Part shown: positions 20,095 to 29,532 of the stretch, in pieces
Layout of the letters: every line of letters begins with the position of its first letter
Position numbering within the stretch: position 1 is the stretch's first letter
Assembly: GCF_033095965.1 (NCBI RefSeq)
Contig: NZ_AP026801.1
Coordinates: forward strand, 62,001 to 126,000
DNA: 64,000 nt
DNA from: Xylocopilactobacillus apis
GTDB taxonomy: Bacteria; Bacillota; Bacilli; Lactobacillales; Lactobacillaceae
Direction: 5' to 3'
Translations under genes and position numbers: made by a program
The notes under the pieces: model-generated
Databases searched by the model: none
Told to the model about the DNA's origin: nothing
Seen by the model: the letters and a program-made list of their open reading frames with translations, nothing else

Positions 20095-20766
20095 ATGATA
20101 GATACCAAAATTTTACCGTCATTGTATAGTTCAGATGTTGGTCAATGGCCAAGTACTTTTCAGACACTTCAAAGAAATAACACAGAACAATTACACTTAG
20201 ATGTTATGGACGGACACTTTGTACCAGATATGGCTTTTGGGCCGAGTTTAGTTGAAAATTTGAGAGCAGACACTGATTTTTATCTTGATGTTCATCTAAT
20301 GACTGATCAACCTGAATGTTTAGTAGAACGTTTTTTAAAAGCAGGAGCTGATGGAATAACTTTTCATATCGAATCTACCAGTCAAGCCTTAGATATCATT
20401 AAGAAAATTCGTTCTTATGGTAAAGATGCGGGAGTTGCATTAACTCCAGCAACTTCTGTTGCAAATCTAGAACCTGTTTTAAATATTGTTGATAGCGTCT
20501 TAGTAATGACAAATAATCCGGGAACTAGTGATCAAAATTTCTGGGCGCCAGCACTTGATAAAATTCAAGATTTAGCTCATCGGCGTCAGGCTAATAATTA
20601 CAAATATAGAATTGAAGTTGATGGCAATATAACAGCTGATAATATCATCGATTGTTATGATGCAGGAGCTGATTGGTTTGTATCTGGTGATTATATTTTT
20701 GCGGAATCTCAAGGTCAGGATGACCGCCTGCAAGAATTAAGTGAATTAGTCGGCAGCAATGAATAA
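20095..20766 (+). CDS. Ribulose-phosphate 3-epimerase family protein
   Basis: This TIM-barrel protein has 223 residues with the family blocks LHLDVMDGHFVPDMAFG, LDVHLMT, GADGITFHIE, YRIEVDGNI and GADWFVSGDYIF. The metal and catalytic residues (His and Asp in these blocks) are present. It deviates where normal Rpe has VMSVNPGFGGQ: here it is VMTNNPGTSDQNF. This suggests a paralogue acting on another ketose phosphate, for example allulose 6-phosphate, rather than the housekeeping enzyme. It has its own GGAGG site and lies 175 bases after the GH65 gene, with a terminator behind it. Confidence 0.85.
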   Translation: MIDTKILPSLYSSDVGQWPSTFQTLQRNNTEQLHLDVMDGHFVPDMAFGPSLVENLRADTDFYLDVHLMTDQPECLVERFLKAGADGITFHIESTSQALDIIKKIRSYGKDAGVALTPATSVANLEPVLNIVDSVLVMTNNPGTSDQNFWAPALDKIQDLAHRRQANNYKYRIEVDGNITADNIIDCYDAGADWFVSGDYIFAESQGQDDRLQELSELVGSNE

Positions 20767-20770
20767 AATT

Positions 20771-20797
20771 GAACTACATTCGTAGCTCTTTTTTTTT
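20771..20797 (+). terminator. Terminator of the epimerase gene
   Basis: GAACTAC-ATTC-GTAGCTC with one mismatch and eight T. Confidence 0.65.
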
Positions 20798-20886
20798 GAA
20801 TTTTTTTTCATCTGATAACGCAGTGAATCCTTAAAATTTTCTGCTATTTAGGGTATGATTATAATGTTTATTTTAAGGAGAAAATA

Positions 20887-21945
20887 ATGCAAGTCCGTTT
20901 TAGTCATGTTTCACTCGCTTTCACCCCTGGAAAAGATACTCTTCATGACCTAAACTTTACGATTAATGATGGTGAGCTAGTCTGTCTTTTAGGTCCATCC
21001 GGCGGCGGGAAATCAACTACTTTAAATTTAATCAGCGGCTTATTAGTCCCAACTGCTGGTGAGATATTTTTCGATGATCAAGATGTGACCCAAATGAGTC
21101 CCTTGGATCGCAAAATTGGCATGGTTTTTCAAAATTATTCCCTGTATCCTCATTTGAGCGTTGAAAATAATATTGCATTTCCTTTGAAAATAGCTCATTG
21201 GAACAAACAAAAGAGACTTGAACGAGCAGCTGAGCTCGCAAAGTTAGTTCATGTTGAAGACCAGTTGAAAAAAAGCGTCAATGAGCTTTCTGGTGGTCAG
21301 CAGCAGCGAGTAGCAATTGCGAGAGCCTTGGCAAAAGATCCTAATATTTTACTGTTAGATGAACCATTATCAAACCTTGATGCGCGTCTTAGAATGGAAA
21401 TGCGTGATGAAATTAGGAGAATTCAGCAGGAAACAAAAATTACGACTATTTTTGTTACTCACGATCAAAGTGAAGCAATGCACATTTCTGACTCAGTGAT
21501 GGTTCTCCATAATGCCCAAATTCAGCAGTATAGTAAGCCAAATGATCTTTACGATCATCCGGCAAACGAATTTGTTGCGAGCTTTATTGGTGATAATCCG
21601 CTCAATATTTTTGATCGCTCATTACTAGATGATACCGGTCTTAAAGAAGACTTGGGAAGTTCATATGATAAGGCAGTGAAAGTAGGAGTTAGAGCTGAAA
21701 ACATTGTCTTAACGAAGAGCGACGAGACGTTTGAGCACGGATTAAAGTGTAAACTGCTTAAGAGTGATCGTTATGGCTTAATATCGACGCGTCTTTATTC
21801 TTTTAAAGGAGTTGAGCTTGATGCGACCGGCTTAACAGAAATCCATGATACGAATGAGGATGTAACCATTTATTTTCAAAAACAAGGCTTCTTTTTGTTT
21901 GATGAAAAAGGTGATAATTTAAGTTTGGAGCCACGCCATGATTAA
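20887..21945 (+). CDS. Sugar/glycerol-3-phosphate ABC transporter ATPase (UgpC/MsmK type)
   Basis: This 352-residue ATPase has Walker A LLGPSGGGKST at about residue 34, signature ELSGGQQQRVAIARAL, Walker B ILLLDEPLSNLDARLR and the H-loop FVTHDQ. A C-terminal MOBE-like regulatory domain begins near 235 (VGVRAENIVL). It overlaps the UgpA-like permease gene by eight bases. A TATAAT box lies near 20856 and AAGGAG precedes the ATG. The operon has two permeases and no binding protein; the orphan UgpB-like lipoprotein at 5047 is a candidate partner. Confidence 0.92.
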   Translation: MQVRFSHVSLAFTPGKDTLHDLNFTINDGELVCLLGPSGGGKSTTLNLISGLLVPTAGEIFFDDQDVTQMSPLDRKIGMVFQNYSLYPHLSVENNIAFPLKIAHWNKQKRLERAAELAKLVHVEDQLKKSVNELSGGQQQRVAIARALAKDPNILLLDEPLSNLDARLRMEMRDEIRRIQQETKITTIFVTHDQSEAMHISDSVMVLHNAQIQQYSKPNDLYDHPANEFVASFIGDNPLNIFDRSLLDDTGLKEDLGSSYDKAVKVGVRAENIVLTKSDETFEHGLKCKLLKSDRYGLISTRLYSFKGVELDATGLTEIHDTNEDVTIYFQKQGFFLFDEKGDNLSLEPRHD

Positions 21946-22831
21946 TCAGAAAACTGGCTGGAAACAGACGCTTCATGCACTGATTTATTTAGCACCAATG
22001 ATGATTTTGCTATCTATTTTCTTTTTATATCCAATCATTTCAACTTTCTTACTGAGTGCCTTTAAAAAATATAACTTTTACACCAATGTTGGAGATGGCG
22101 TTGGATTTACGAATTTTATTTATCTTTGGCGCGATCCGCTTTTTCATAAGGCCGTTTTAAATACTTTTGTCTTTGTACTTGGAGTGGTCCCAGCATCGAT
22201 TATTATTTCGCTGGGCATTTCAATGCTTCTCAATCGTTTTAAAAAAGTGCGGGGATTTTTCCAGACTTTATATTTCCTTCCTTACGTCACGAGTACCGTC
22301 GCAATCGCAATGGTTTGGGTCTGGATTTATCACAGTGATTACGGAGTTTTGAACTTCATTTTAGGCCTTTTCCATATTAAACCGATCGGTTGGCTGACTA
22401 ATCCGCACTATACGATGCTAACCTTAATTATCTTTAGCATCTGGAAAAATTTAGGCCTTAACATTATTCTCTTTCTAGTAGCTCTTAATAGTGTGCCAAA
22501 ACAATATTATTTGAGCGCTAGTCTGGATGGAGCCAATTCCTGGCAGCAGTTTACTAATATTACACTGCCGTTAATTTCGCCGACAACTTTCTTGGTAACA
22601 ATTAATGCGATGATTGCCAGCTTCAAGGTTTTTGATCAGATTTATGTTTTTTATCATAATACTGCAGGACCCAATAATTCAGGCATCACGATTGTGTATT
22701 ATTTATATCAAAAATTTTACGTGGAAAATAATTATACAGTTGCATCAGCAGCGGGAGTGGTCCTATTTGTGATTATCATTATTGCGACGCTATTGCAAAA
22801 TTATGTTTCTAAGCATTATGTGCACTATTAG
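21938..22831 (+). CDS. ABC transporter permease, UgpA/MalF type
   Basis: This inner permease of 297 residues has about six membrane segments. The first is LIYLAPMMILLSIFFLYP, and the EAA coupling loop for the ATPase is SASLDGANSWQQFTNITLPLI. The start overlaps the ATPase gene by eight bases, so translation is coupled. The companion permease begins nine bases after its stop. It belongs to the carbohydrate-uptake CUT1 family. Confidence 0.92.
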   Translation: MINQKTGWKQTLHALIYLAPMMILLSIFFLYPIISTFLLSAFKKYNFYTNVGDGVGFTNFIYLWRDPLFHKAVLNTFVFVLGVVPASIIISLGISMLLNRFKKVRGFFQTLYFLPYVTSTVAIAMVWVWIYHSDYGVLNFILGLFHIKPIGWLTNPHYTMLTLIIFSIWKNLGLNIILFLVALNSVPKQYYLSASLDGANSWQQFTNITLPLISPTTFLVTINAMIASFKVFDQIYVFYHNTAGPNNSGITIVYYLYQKFYVENNYTVASAAGVVLFVIIIIATLLQNYVSKHYVHY

Positions 22832-22839
22832 GAGTTGGC

Positions 22840-23663
22840 ATGACAAAGAAAAAAGCGGCTAATATTTTATTCTTTTTAATTTTGGTACTGGGGCTTTTAT
22901 CATGGTGTTCCCATTTTTCTGGATGATCTCCACCGCAGTTAAAACACCAAGCGAAGCGGCAACTGTACCGCCGATTATGTGGCCAAAACATCCTCATTGG
23001 GGTAATTTTGTCAGTGCCTTTAATAGCGCACCTTTTGCCCGCTACTTGTTAAACAGTGTTATTGTGACAGTTCTCACAACAGTGGCGCAGATGTTTACCA
23101 GTATTTTGGCAGCATTTGCTTTTAGTAAGTTGAAGTTCTGGGGTAAAAATATCATTTTTATGATTTTTCTTTCAACGATGATGGTGCCGATTGAAATGTT
23201 AATTATTCCCAACTATGTGACGCTGTCAGAAGCTCATTTAATGAACACCTACTTTGCCTTAATTTTACCGTGGGCAGCGAGCTTCTTTACCGTATTTACA
23301 CTGCGGCAAGCATTTAATTCAGTTCCGCCGCAAGTTTACTATGCGGCCAAAATTGATGGGGCAACTGATTGGAAATATTTATGGACAGTTTTGGTGCCCA
23401 TCTGTCGTTCAAGTATTGTGGCATTGACGATTTTGGAAGTTATTGCCAGTTGGAATGATTTTCTTTGGCCGATGATTGTGACTAATGAACCAAATATGCG
23501 GACGCTGCCCGTAGCGGTTTCAAGTTTCACCAACGATGTTGGAACTAATTATCCATTTATGATGGCAGCTGCAACATTCGTCATTATTCCAATGATTATT
23601 CTGTATATTATCTTACAGAAATATATTATTCAGGGAATTAGTAAAGGCGGTTTGGTTGGCTAA
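22840..23663 (+). pseudogene. ABC transporter permease, UgpE/MalG type, frameshifted near the N-terminus
   Basis: From ATG 22840 (MTKKKAANILFFLILVLG) the frame stops after 29 codons, while the rest of the protein is open in the next frame. One extra G in the G4 run at 22890-22893 joins them as LVLGAFIMVFPFFWMIST, the normal first membrane segment of this family, giving 274 residues. The EAA loop is AAKIDGATDWKYLWTVLVPI. The start follows GGAG and directly continues the ugpC-ugpA operon. A shortened protein from ATG 22902 would lack part of the first segment. The break may be a sequencing artefact. Confidence 0.85.
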
Positions 23664-23684
23664 TGATAATTTTTCAAAAAATTA

Positions 23685-23713
23685 TTTACTTTTTAAACTT
23701 AAGCGCTTATAAT
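23685..23713 (+). promoter_or_regulatory. Promoter of the T-box/asnA unit
   Basis: TTTACT, 17 bases, TATAAT, placed just before the T-box leader. Confidence 0.75.
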
Positions 23714-23717
23714 ATTC

Positions 23718-23990
23718 CCCAAGATAAAAGACGCAGGAAAGACAAGTAAGTTTTGATAAACTGCCAGTGAGTTGGGGCTTAGTGGAAACCCAATCAGAAT
23801 TGTCACTACCGAATAACACTTTCCCAGTTGCAGACTGAAACATTTAGTTGGAGTAGGTCTCGCCGTTGACCGAAATGTTATCATCGGAAGAGGATGTTAG
23901 TCCTCTAATTGAGCTGGTCTTTTTTAGACAACTTGGGTGGTACCGCGAAAGCTTTTCGTCCCTTTGATAGAGATGAAAGGCTTTTTTCTT
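23718..23990 (+). promoter_or_regulatory. T-box riboswitch (asparagine) controlling asnA
   Basis: The leader contains the T-box core TGGGTGGTACCGCG (23934-23947) and a long stem I region. The specifier loop reads GAATAACA, with AAC (23815-23817) as the Asn codon followed by A. The terminator arms AAAGCTTTTCGTC (23948-23960) and GATGAAAGGCTTT (23972-23984) precede a T run. Uncharged tRNA-Asn would pair with the specifier and T-box and stop termination, so asnA is made when asparagine is scarce. Confidence 0.92.
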
Positions 23991-24019
23991 TTATCAAAAA
24001 AAAGCAAGGAGAAAAAACT

Positions 24020-25027
24020 ATGCATTTAATTATTCCAGATTCATATGAATCAAAATTATCAGTTCGTGAAACAGAAGAAGCAATTCGCTATATACGAGAA
24101 ACTTTTCAAAATGAATTTGGTAAAGAAATGAATTTATCTCGTCTTTCGGCGCCAATGTTTGTCGAAAAGAAAACAGGCCTTAATGACAACTTAAACGGCA
24201 TTGAGAAACCTGTTTCTTTCACGATGGCTGATATGGGTGATGAACAGATCGAAATTGTTCATTCTTTGGCAAAATGGAAACGAGTAGCTTTAAAGCGTTA
24301 CGGCTTTGGGCTGCATGAAGGGTTGTATACGAATATGAATGCGATTCGTAAAGACGAGGACCTTGATAATTATCATTCAGCATATGTTGATCAATGGGAT
24401 TGGGAAAAAGTGATCTCAAAAGATGAACGTAATTTAGATACCTTGCAATCGACGGTAAAAGAAATTTTTAAAGTAATTAAGCATATGGAACATGAAGTTT
24501 GGTATAAGTATCCCCAGTCCGTTCATCATCTGCCGGATGAAATCCATTTTATTACAACGCAGGAATTAGAAGACCGCTATCCAGATCTTAGCCCGGATGA
24601 AAGAGAAAACGAAATTGCTAAAGAACTTGGCGCAGTTTTTGTAATGAAAATTGGCGGTGCTTTAAAGAGTGGTGAACGGCATGATGGTCGAGCACCTGAT
24701 TATGATGATTGGGACTTAAATGGAGATATTATCTTCTGGTATGAACCGCTCAACCGTAAGCTTGAAGTTTCAAGTATGGGAATTCGCGTTGATGCCGAGT
24801 CTTTAAAACGCCAGCTAAAAATTGCTGGGGCTGAAGATCGATTGAATTTACCATATCATCAAATAGTCTTGAATGAAGAAGTGCCATTTACGATTGGTGG
24901 TGGGATCGGTCAATCAAGACTATGTATGCTTCTTTTAGGTAAAGCTCACGTTGGAGAAGTTCAAGCTTCAATTTGGCCGGATGAAATGATTGATAAGTGT
25001 GAAAGTAACGGCATCCATTTACTGTAA
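24020..25027 (+). CDS. asnA: Aspartate-ammonia ligase (asparagine synthetase A)
   Basis: This 335-residue class-II aminoacyl-tRNA-synthetase-like enzyme makes asparagine from aspartate, ammonia and ATP. Diagnostic blocks are [71 protein letters not shown] and [17 protein letters not shown]. The start is ATG 24020 behind AAGGAG at 24006-24011. The upstream in-frame codons belong to the T-box leader. Regulation by an Asn-specific T-box fits the biosynthetic role. Confidence 0.96.
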   Translation: MHLIIPDSYESKLSVRETEEAIRYIRETFQNEFGKEMNLSRLSAPMFVEKKTGLNDNLNGIEKPVSFTMADMGDEQIEIVHSLAKWKRVALKRYGFGLHEGLYTNMNAIRKDEDLDNYHSAYVDQWDWEKVISKDERNLDTLQSTVKEIFKVIKHMEHEVWYKYPQSVHHLPDEIHFITTQELEDRYPDLSPDERENEIAKELGAVFVMKIGGALKSGERHDGRAPDYDDWDLNGDIIFWYEPLNRKLEVSSMGIRVDAESLKRQLKIAGAEDRLNLPYHQIVLNEEVPFTIGGGIGQSRLCMLLLGKAHVGEVQASIWPDEMIDKCESNGIHLL

Positions 25028-25053
25028 ATAAAAATGTTTCAGAAGGTGACTTA

Positions 25054-25269
25054 ATGACAACAGTGAGCTTGATAATTAACGACGAAGATATGAAGTTGAT
25101 AAAGAAATTTGTTAAAGTTCATAATCTAACTTTTTCCGATTTTGCACGTGAAGCAATGTTCGAAAAAATTGAAGACGAATATGATTTAAAAGAATTGAGA
25201 CAGGCGATGTTAGAAGATGAAGGAGAACATCTTAGTCACGCTGAAGTCATGAAGGAATTTGGCCTTTGA
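25054..25269 (+). CDS. RelB-like (DUF6290-type) antitoxin
   Basis: This 71-residue protein begins with a ribbon-helix-helix fold: VSLIINDEDMKLIKKFVKVHNLTFSDFAREAMFEKIEDE. The acidic C-terminal helix would bind a RelE-type toxin. It lies 26 bases after asnA behind AAGGTGAC. The toxin frame that should follow starts with TTG overlapping this stop codon but is gutted (25266-25368). The antitoxin itself looks intact and may persist as an orphan regulator or anti-addiction factor. Confidence 0.8.
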   Translation: MTTVSLIINDEDMKLIKKFVKVHNLTFSDFAREAMFEKIEDEYDLKELRQAMLEDEGEHLSHAEVMKEFGL

Positions 25270-25368
25270 ATTATTCAGTTATCTATTCCAAACAGGCAAT
25301 TAAATAATTGCAAAATCAGAACGATAATTTTTACGATTGGGAATCGAAGAGTTGTCTATAAACGTTAG
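25266..25368 (+). pseudogene. RelE-type toxin remnant with internal deletion
   Basis: The first part, TTG-started MNYSVIYSKQAIK, is a typical RelE/ParE N-terminus and then stops. The second part, in another frame, reads CKIRTIIFTIGNRRVVYKR and stop, matching the last strands of RelE toxins. About 50 residues between them are missing. Adding a single base would not repair it. It directly follows the RelB-like antitoxin, as in intact relBE loci. Confidence 0.75.
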
Positions 25369-25388
25369 GTGGAAGCTTAGCGTTTTTT
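25361..25388 (+). terminator. Terminator after the relBE remnant
   Basis: AACGTTA / TAGCGTT with one G-U pair and a ten-base loop, followed by six T. It overlaps the toxin-remnant stop and the 3' end of the convergent MerR gene. Confidence 0.7.
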
Positions 25389-25805
25389 ATTTTGATTTAA
25401 ATGTTCGTGATGAACATTTTTTTCAGTTCCATCTTGAACTGCCTGAGTATAATAGTCACATTTATACTCAATTGTATCTAGGGTGTTCTGCAATTCTTGC
25501 ATTTGAGCTAAAGTTTTATTTTTTAGATTTTGAAACATCTCAAGTCGTTTAGTTAAAGTAGAATCACCTAGATTGCACCACTCCATAAAAACTTTGATGT
25601 CTTTAATAGACATCCCCGCACACTTTAGACAGCCAATTAGATTAAGTGTTTCAATGTTTTGAGAAGTAAATTTCCGGATGCCAGACTTATTTTTATGAAG
25701 GTCAGGAATAATTCCCTCTTGATCGTAATAACGTAAAGTTGATGGAGATACATTAAGCATTTGGGCTGCTTCACTAATTGAATATGTAGTTTTTTCTTTT
25801 TGCAT
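25377..25805 (-). CDS. MerR-family transcriptional regulator
   Basis: This 142-residue regulator has a winged helix-turn-helix (YSISEAAQMLNVSPSTLRYYDQEGIIP) and a long dimerisation helix from about 75. It contains cysteines in GCLKCAGMSIKD and in EYKCDYY. The start is ATG 25805 because GGAGGGG lies just upstream; a longer frame has no site. No target operon is adjacent except the divergent adhesin gene at 25957. The effector is unknown. Confidence 0.85.
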   Translation of the reverse strand: MQKEKTTYSISEAAQMLNVSPSTLRYYDQEGIIPDLHKNKSGIRKFTSQNIETLNLIGCLKCAGMSIKDIKVFMEWCNLGDSTLTKRLEMFQNLKNKTLAQMQELQNTLDTIEYKCDYYTQAVQDGTEKNVHHEHLNQNKKR

Positions 25806-25956
25806 AAAACCCCTCCAATGATCAAATTTTAGCATAAAGAATATAACAGTTTATATAAATATAAAATTTTTTCAAAGTTTGAGTACTATTTCATTTATCT
25901 TGTTGCTAAAATTTATTTGGTATATAAAAAATTAGCTCTCTGAAGGATTATTCACG

Positions 25957-28900
25957 TTGAAAAATATTAAAAAAATTGTAATTTTTATATTATTAACACT
26001 TTGTTCGATAACAGTTGTGTTAGCAGCGACTCGAAAACAGGACAGTAAAGCTGCTGATTTTACTCCAGATATTTTATTGAAAACCAAGGACGAACAAAAA
26101 GATAAAAATAATCAATTATTTTTTGATCCTTTCAAACAGGAAACAGGTCTCCCGAAAAATCAAAATTATGGGATAACTCCCCGTATCGGAGCTCAATTAG
26201 TTCAGTATGGATCGTTTAGATTAACTGGAGACAGCCGTCAAGATGTGAATGGGAAAAATTCCGTCCATCTAGAGTGGGCAGCAGTTCCTGACCTTTTAGA
26301 TGGTTATGTAGTAGAACGAACTTTAAATTCATCGGCAACCGTTTGGGATAATCCGCCAGTCAATTATGGTAAACACGTCACAATTTTGAATATTTATCCT
26401 AACAACAGTAATTATTTAAAGTCTTGGATGGATCAAATTGACCCGAATACGGGTCAACCTGTTTCGATGGGCCTAATTTCAGTTGATGCAGTTTCTTTGA
26501 CAGAATTTAACAAAAATCCTGATTATTATCTTAAAAAAGGAACATCCAGCTATCAGTATGATGGAATTTATTTTGGATCCGAAGACGTTAATGGTGGATA
26601 TACACCCGGAGAGCATGATTTAACGGCATCATCTCAACCCGTTGTTGCGGCTTTTGGTGCGACTGGACGTTCAGTAATTTTTGGACATGATACAATCATG
26701 GGTGAAGGACATCCTTACTTTAATACGTTTGCTGGCAGTTTGGGGATTATTTTAAAGAATGCAATTCCAGCCGGTTACACTACTGACGGAGTGGTCAATA
26801 ACATTGGTTCTAATAAAGTTAAGTTCACAATGACGGGTACTTTAAATCAATTTCCGTATAAACTTGACCCTAATGCAATTTATAATATACAGCCAGCTCA
26901 TACTGTTGGGCAATTTTATATTTATAATAGCGGTGGTAAACGTTGGATGCAATTTGCCCCGCCAATAAGCCAAAACGGGATGGGGGATCAAATATATAGT
27001 GATTATAATCACTTATACAATAACGGAACTTTAGTTGGCGACAATAATTCGTACTTAGTTACGAAAAATAACTATGCTCAAATTCAGACCGGGCATACGA
27101 CTGGTTCTTGTTCGCCGGATGAAGCAAAAATTATTGCTAATATGATTTATTATACGACTACTTTAACAATGAACTCTCCTGGTGACGATTACACGGTTAA
27201 GGATGTTACTGCTCCAACAACACCAGTTGTGGCTGGTAATAGTTCTACTGGAGATCAAGTGAGTTTAACTTTGAATGCTCAGGACAATCCAACTGATTAC
27301 TTTTATCGTGTTAAGGCTAGAACGGCTTCTTCTACCCAATATTCTGATGTAATTAAATCATCAGTTTTGAGCGGGTTCAAAGGATATGTTTATCAAATGG
27401 ATAGTAATCCTACAGGCTCTCCAGTTATAAATCGAGATCCTAACACGGGAAATATTACAAATATTAATCTTAACCCTGTATCATCTACTAATAATCAGGG
27501 GACAATTACACTTAACCGAAGTGCTGCGGTAGGAAAATATTTACACATTGTAGCTGTGGACAAGGAAAATAACGTCTCTGCGGTCAAAACTGTAAATCTT
27601 TCTGATTACTTTTGGTGGAATGTTGACAGTAACAATGTATTGACAATCTATCCACATGAACTGAACTTTGATGTAGATCATGTTAGTTACGTTGACGTCG
27701 ATGGAAAAGTTGTATCTGATTGGCCTTGGTATCAAAAGGACAGTCAGATCGTCAAAACAGTTATTTCTCCTGGGGTAACAGCCAAGAATTCACTTTTTGG
27801 ACTTTTCAGCAGAATGAGTGCAATGACCTCAATTGAAGGACTAACTCAGCTTGATACCAGTCAAGTAACCAACATGGGTTCAATGTTTTCACAATGTTCA
27901 TCATTGCCGGCAGTAGACGTAACTCACTTTAATACCAGCAAAGTGACAGATATGTCAAGTATGTTTTCCTACTGCAGCCAGCTGCCTAATTTAGATGTGA
28001 CTCACTTTGACACCAGTAAAGTAGAAACCATGTCAGCAATGTTTAAGGAATGCAATAACTTAACAAATCTAGATGTGACTAACTTTGATACTAGCAAAGT
28101 AACTAATATGGCAGCAATGTTTACGAGCTGTAAGAAGCTGACCAGTTTAGATGTGACCCACTTCAATACAACTCAGGTAACAGATATGAGTTTAATGTTC
28201 TTTGAATGCAGTCTGCTTCCAACAATAAATTTGAGCAGTTTCGTTACCAGCAATGTGTTAGATATGCATTCGATGTTTGGGTTTAGTACAGCTTTAACGT
28301 CACTAGATCTAAAGAATTTCGATACAAGTAAGGTCACCAGTATGTCAGGGATGTTTTACTACTGCCGGTCATTAACAGATCTCAAGATGGATCCAGTGAA
28401 GTTTGATACAAGTCAGGTAACGGCAATGGATAATATGTTCAATCGCTGTACTGTACTGCCAGTTATTGATGTCAGTTTCTTTAAGACAGGTAATGTAACG
28501 AATATGAATGGGATGTTTGGGTCCTGTGCTGAGATCACAAGGTTAAACGTAAGCAATTTTGACACCGAAAAAGTTGCGAACTTTAATTCAATGTTCAGTG
28601 GGTGCAGCAAGTTAACGAGTTTGGACTTAACGAAATTCAACACGAAGCGGGTGTACAGCAGCTACCGCAAGGGGATGTTAACGAATACGCCGAAGCTGTG
28701 GAAGCTCACATTTGGCCCAAACTTTATTCTTGAAGATTATGTCAGCACGGATATGTTATCAAACCCGTCTGTTGGTGCTGCGATCAATGATGTTGATAAT
28801 CCGACCCCAGTATATTATGTAACTAATCCGCAGTGGCGGGAGGTTGGAGCAGGTTCACCGCACGAACCAAAAGGAGCGGAAGCAACAGTAACTAAAATGA

Positions 28901-29373
28901 TGAATGAATCGTCAATAAGAACTGATACGAGAACCTACGTGTGGGATCAGGTAGGAACTCAGACTTTAGCAGCGACTCCTGGGAGCATAGATCTCGGGAC
29001 ACATGCGGGGTATTTGAAGAATCAGGAGTATGTGAGTACGGCCCAGAATATAAGGAAAACCGACAACCGCAACAGCAATATTTCAAAGCAGTGGCATATT
29101 GAAGCAGCAGTAACGAAGCCGTTCACGTTAACGACAGACTCAACGAAGGTGATTAGGGGGAATCCGTTATATTATCACGATACAACAGCAGGGACAACGA
29201 CACATTTAACACCAACAGGGCAGACCATTTACAGCGGGACCAGAAGCAATAATCAGCCGGACACGAAAAACTATCCATGGACGTTAAGCTTTAAGGCGAG
29301 TCCTAGTGATATCCCCAAGGCTGGGAGATATAGTGCAACCGTAACATTTTCTTTGGTGAATGACACGCCTTAA
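25957..29373 (+). CDS. Secreted BspA-type leucine-rich-repeat protein with WxL-like C-terminus
   Basis: This 1138-residue protein has an N-terminal hydrophobic signal (IVIFILLTLCSITVVLAAT). Residues about 130-410 form a Rossmann-like domain with VTILNIYPNN, YDGIYFGSEDVNGG and GRSVIFGHDT blocks, resembling DUF5057-type domains. About ten DUF285/BspA repeats of the form LDVTHFDTSKVTNMSxMF span about 626-900. The last 145 residues contain QWHIEA and PWTLSF and end FSLVNDTP, resembling a WxL cell-wall-binding domain. The start is TTG 25957. A role in attachment to host or glycan surfaces is inferred; the ligand is unknown. Confidence 0.82.
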   Translation: MKNIKKIVIFILLTLCSITVVLAATRKQDSKAADFTPDILLKTKDEQKDKNNQLFFDPFKQETGLPKNQNYGITPRIGAQLVQYGSFRLTGDSRQDVNGKNSVHLEWAAVPDLLDGYVVERTLNSSATVWDNPPVNYGKHVTILNIYPNNSNYLKSWMDQIDPNTGQPVSMGLISVDAVSLTEFNKNPDYYLKKGTSSYQYDGIYFGSEDVNGGYTPGEHDLTASSQPVVAAFGATGRSVIFGHDTIMGEGHPYFNTFAGSLGIILKNAIPAGYTTDGVVNNIGSNKVKFTMTGTLNQFPYKLDPNAIYNIQPAHTVGQFYIYNSGGKRWMQFAPPISQNGMGDQIYSDYNHLYNNGTLVGDNNSYLVTKNNYAQIQTGHTTGSCSPDEAKIIANMIYYTTTLTMNSPGDDYTVKDVTAPTTPVVAGNSSTGDQVSLTLNAQDNPTDYFYRVKARTASSTQYSDVIKSSVLSGFKGYVYQMDSNPTGSPVINRDPNTGNITNINLNPVSSTNNQGTITLNRSAAVGKYLHIVAVDKENNVSAVKTVNLSDYFWWNVDSNNVLTIYPHELNFDVDHVSYVDVDGKVVSDWPWYQKDSQIVKTVISPGVTAKNSLFGLFSRMSAMTSIEGLTQLDTSQVTNMGSMFSQCSSLPAVDVTHFNTSKVTDMSSMFSYCSQLPNLDVTHFDTSKVETMSAMFKECNNLTNLDVTNFDTSKVTNMAAMFTSCKKLTSLDVTHFNTTQVTDMSLMFFECSLLPTINLSSFVTSNVLDMHSMFGFSTALTSLDLKNFDTSKVTSMSGMFYYCRSLTDLKMDPVKFDTSQVTAMDNMFNRCTVLPVIDVSFFKTGNVTNMNGMFGSCAEITRLNVSNFDTEKVANFNSMFSGCSKLTSLDLTKFNTKRVYSSYRKGMLTNTPKLWKLTFGPNFILEDYVSTDMLSNPSVGAAINDVDNPTPVYYVTNPQWREVGAGSPHEPKGAEATVTKMMNESSIRTDTRTYVWDQVGTQTLAATPGSIDLGTHAGYLKNQEYVSTAQNIRKTDNRNSNISKQWHIEAAVTKPFTLTTDSTKVIRGNPLYYHDTTAGTTTHLTPTGQTIYSGTRSNNQPDTKNYPWTLSFKASPSDIPKAGRYSATVTFSLVNDTP

Positions 29374-29393
29374 TAGCAAATAAAATATTTAAA

Positions 29394-29438
29394 AATAATT
29401 AATCTTAAGTCAATTAGACAACGGTTAATTATTTTTTT
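29394..29438 (+). terminator. Terminator of the first adhesin gene
   Basis: AATAATTAA / TTAATTATT followed by T; the loop is long (22 bases). Confidence 0.7.
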
Positions 29439-29532
29439 ATAAAAATTTTGTTTAAAATAAAATTTATAAATTTGACTTTTTGTTACAATTAATGTAGTTT
29501 TGCGTAGATAAGTTGATTTAGAAAGTGGATTT

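Noticed and set aside
20820-20840. cre-like sequence TGATAACGCAGTGA before the UgpC gene
   Set aside because: Two mismatches at fixed positions of the consensus; too weak to call.
27836-28660. Regularly spaced similar 70-75 bp segments, looking like a repeat array (also 47715-48680)
   Set aside because: They are in frame and encode BspA leucine-rich repeats; unit sequences vary and there are no spacers, so this is not a CRISPR array.
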